In this document: in pieces, positions 6,311 through 6,377 of the stretch
Position numbering within the stretch: the first letter of the stretch is position 1
Layout: every line of letters begins with the position of its first letter
Assembly: GCA_046733635.1 (NCBI GenBank)
Contig: JBKPPO010000205.1
Location: forward strand, 1 to 6,377
Reading direction: 5' to 3'
Length of the DNA: 6,377 nucleotides
From: CADEED01 sp046733635
Lineage (GTDB): Bacteria; Pseudomonadota; Gammaproteobacteria; Steroidobacterales; Steroidobacteraceae
The notes under the pieces: generated by a model
The model's input: only the letters and a program-made list of their open reading frames with translations
What the model was told of the DNA's origin: nothing
Database searches by the model: none
Translations under genes and position numbers: made by a program

Positions 6311-6377
6311 AACGCGAGTGTCGGACTTTCACCCTGCGCATACAAGCGCGTTAGGTAGACCATCATCCACTTCGCGT
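6307..6377 (-). CDS. C-terminal fragment of an upstream gene
   Basis: The last 22 codons of a minus-strand frame enter from the right edge and stop at TGA (6309-6307). The visible end is AKWMMVYLTRLYAQGESPTL plus two residues. Its stop overlaps the ATP-grasp start as ATGA, the usual arrangement for coupled genes, and the ATP-grasp start has no ribosome binding site of its own; this is the main reason to believe the frame is coding. The fragment is too short to identify. The other two minus-strand frames stop within the same stretch, though an open 22-codon frame could still arise by chance. Confidence 0.5.
   Translation of the reverse strand, partial: AKWMMVYLTRLYAQGESPTLAL

Overview
The window is a GC-rich, densely coding piece of bacterial chromosome. 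Its layout (short overlaps, small gaps, a Sec-secreted S9 peptidase, a lipoprotein with a classical lipobox) fits a Gram-negative proteobacterium. A high-GC gammaproteobacterium of the Xanthomonadales/Nevskiales/Steroidobacter type is a guess from overall protein style and cannot be proven here. I see no tRNA, rRNA, CRISPR array, insertion sequence, phage gene or long repeat.

Layout. (1) Positions 1-1133, minus strand: two hypothetical genes joined by a one-base TGATG overlap; the downstream one runs off the left edge. A 159-base non-coding stretch (1134-1292) precedes them and holds an ECF-sigma-like promoter candidate. (2) 1293-1994, minus strand: a HAD-superfamily phosphatase resembling YigB. 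(3) Only 25 bases away and divergent, 2020-4730, plus strand: a glutathione S-transferase-like gene followed after 14 bases by a secreted S9 prolyl-oligopeptidase-type serine peptidase resembling dipeptidyl peptidase 5. (4) 4787-6377, minus strand and convergent with the peptidase: in transcription order, the last codons of an unidentified gene, an ATP-grasp protein related to D-Ala-D-Ala ligase (ATGA overlap), and a small lipoprotein resembling the CpeT/CpcT family (12-base gap).

How they work together. The window looks like four transcription units. The GST and peptidase are probably co-transcribed, but no shared pathway is evident. The most interesting unit is the right-hand one. Its ATP-grasp enzyme keeps the nucleotide- and metal-binding residues of D-Ala-D-Ala ligase but has lost the usual residues around the second-substrate site, so it probably ligates something else. 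It is co-oriented and nearly contiguous with a CpeT-like outer-membrane lipoprotein. The hypothetical pair on the left is the other candidate for an uncharacterised two-protein module. Nothing here amounts to a demonstrable new system.
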